6,942 nucleotides of DNA from Cyclobacteriaceae bacterium (lineage in GTDB: Bacteria > Bacteroidota > Bacteroidia > Cytophagales > Cyclobacteriaceae). Within the stretch, counting starts at the first letter, position 1. The number at the start of each line of letters is the position of its first letter. The stretch spans positions 1-6,942 of the forward strand of contig JANYDR010000338.1 of assembly GCA_025363495.1 (NCBI GenBank), written 5' to 3'. The position numbers and the translations under genes were made by a program. Of the stretch, positions 6,403 to 6,942 are shown in pieces. Under the pieces are notes generated by a model, which saw only the letters and a list, made by a program, of their open reading frames with translations, ran no database searches and was not told where the DNA came from.

Positions 6403-6481
6403 TGAAGGATCTCATCTTAAATAAATTTTTAAACACATAGAAGCATAGGATGAAAACAATTATTATAATGATGAAAGCCCG

Positions 6482-6942
6482 ATGAGGTTTCTTGTTTTAA
6501 TATACATCCTAATTTGGGGCAATCTCAGAGCTCAAAAATCCGCGATCGAATTGCAATTCAATACGCATCCGATCTCCTTTTATTTGAACCATAATAAAAT
6601 CCCAACAATTTGTAAGGACATCTATCTCAAAAGAATTTCGCCATCTGATGAATCTGAAATACTTGCGTTAATGGATAGCCTTTTCACAAAAAACAAGGAT
6701 ACCAGACCATTTTACTTTTTAACATTAACGGGGACGATGGAAAAGGCGGACGGTGCTTATGCAGAACCTTTAGGAATGATGGCAAAATCATTTGTTGAAA
6801 AAAATCCCAAAGAGTTTGTTAATTATTTTATTAAAGAATCTTTGCTAAGTGAAAAAGATTTTGACCAATGGGCGCGATGTGTTGAAGGAGAAATCGAAAT
6901 AATTTCCGAGAATAATGAGAAGACAGAATTAGAAAAGGTAAA
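6482..6942 (+). CDS. Unrecognised exported protein, N-terminal fragment
   Basis: The frame from the ATG at 6482 stays open for 153 codons to the right edge, so the C-terminus is missing. Residues 1-17 look like a signal peptide: Arg2, a hydrophobic run FLVLIYILIW, then NLRA before Gln18, the 'A-Q' junction typical of Bacteroidota exported proteins. The rest is a mixed, soluble-looking sequence with no second membrane segment: IELQFNTHPISFYLN near 22-36, FYFLTLTGTMEKADGAY near 77-93, and an acidic, helical-looking stretch from about 107 (FVEKNPKEFVNYFIKES). A single Cys lies near 44 and another near 132. I recognise no family or catalytic motif. Codon use and AT content resemble the neighbouring genes, which supports real coding. 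The ATG overlaps the stop of an 11-codon ORF (ATGA, 6482-6485). It follows the isomerase-like gene by 79 nt on the same strand, so co-transcription is possible. Confidence 0.7.
   Translation, partial: MRFLVLIYILIWGNLRAQKSAIELQFNTHPISFYLNHNKIPTICKDIYLKRISPSDESEILALMDSLFTKNKDTRPFYFLTLTGTMEKADGAYAEPLGMMAKSFVEKNPKEFVNYFIKESLLSEKDFDQWARCVEGEIEIISENNEKTELEKV

Noticed and set aside
6414..6432. AT-rich stretch after the isomerase-like gene as a terminator, or as a -7 box (TAAATTTT) for the next gene
   Set aside because: The inverted symmetry contains no G-C pairs, and the box misses the conserved final G; both are expected by chance in such AT-rich DNA.

Overview
The window looks like chromosomal DNA from a Bacteroidota bacterium, probably of the Cytophagales kind, although the order is a guess. 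Three things point there. Several genes are preceded by the Bacteroidota -7 promoter element (TAnnTTTG or close). The QueE, FolD, PabB and PabC proteins have the short, lineage-typical forms. Exported proteins have 'AQ'-type signal-peptide ends. No mobile element, CRISPR array, rRNA or tRNA was seen.

Layout. Positions 1-188 (minus) hold the first 62 codons of an exported TPR protein that runs off the left edge. Positions 261-5201 (minus) hold five co-directional genes, transcribed right to left: lepA, folD, queE, pabB, pabC. Gaps are 12 nt (lepA-folD), about 62 nt (folD-queE) and 12 nt (queE-pabB), and pabB and pabC overlap by 17 nt, so this reads as one operon. Positions 5202-5424 are a divergent intergenic region with a -7 box for each side, a 14-bp perfect palindrome, a 12-nt direct repeat and a heptamer tandem array. 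Positions 5425-6402 (plus) encode an exported, probably lipid-anchored TIM-barrel protein of the sugar phosphate isomerase/epimerase family. From 6482 to the right edge (plus) is the start of an unrecognised exported protein.

How the genes fit together. PabB and PabC make p-aminobenzoate from chorismate for folate synthesis. FolD interconverts one-carbon forms of tetrahydrofolate. QueE makes 7-carboxy-7-deazaguanine on the route to queuosine, a pathway that shares its first enzyme, GTP cyclohydrolase I, with folate synthesis. LepA (EF4) acts on the ribosome. The operon therefore joins folate/one-carbon metabolism, tRNA wobble-base modification and translation. The glutaminase partner of PabB (PabA/TrpG) is not in the window.

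Nothing here is convincing as a wholly new system. The most interesting items are the operon's folate-queuosine pairing, the structured divergent intergenic region, the export signal on the isomerase-like protein, and the unidentified secreted protein at the right edge.
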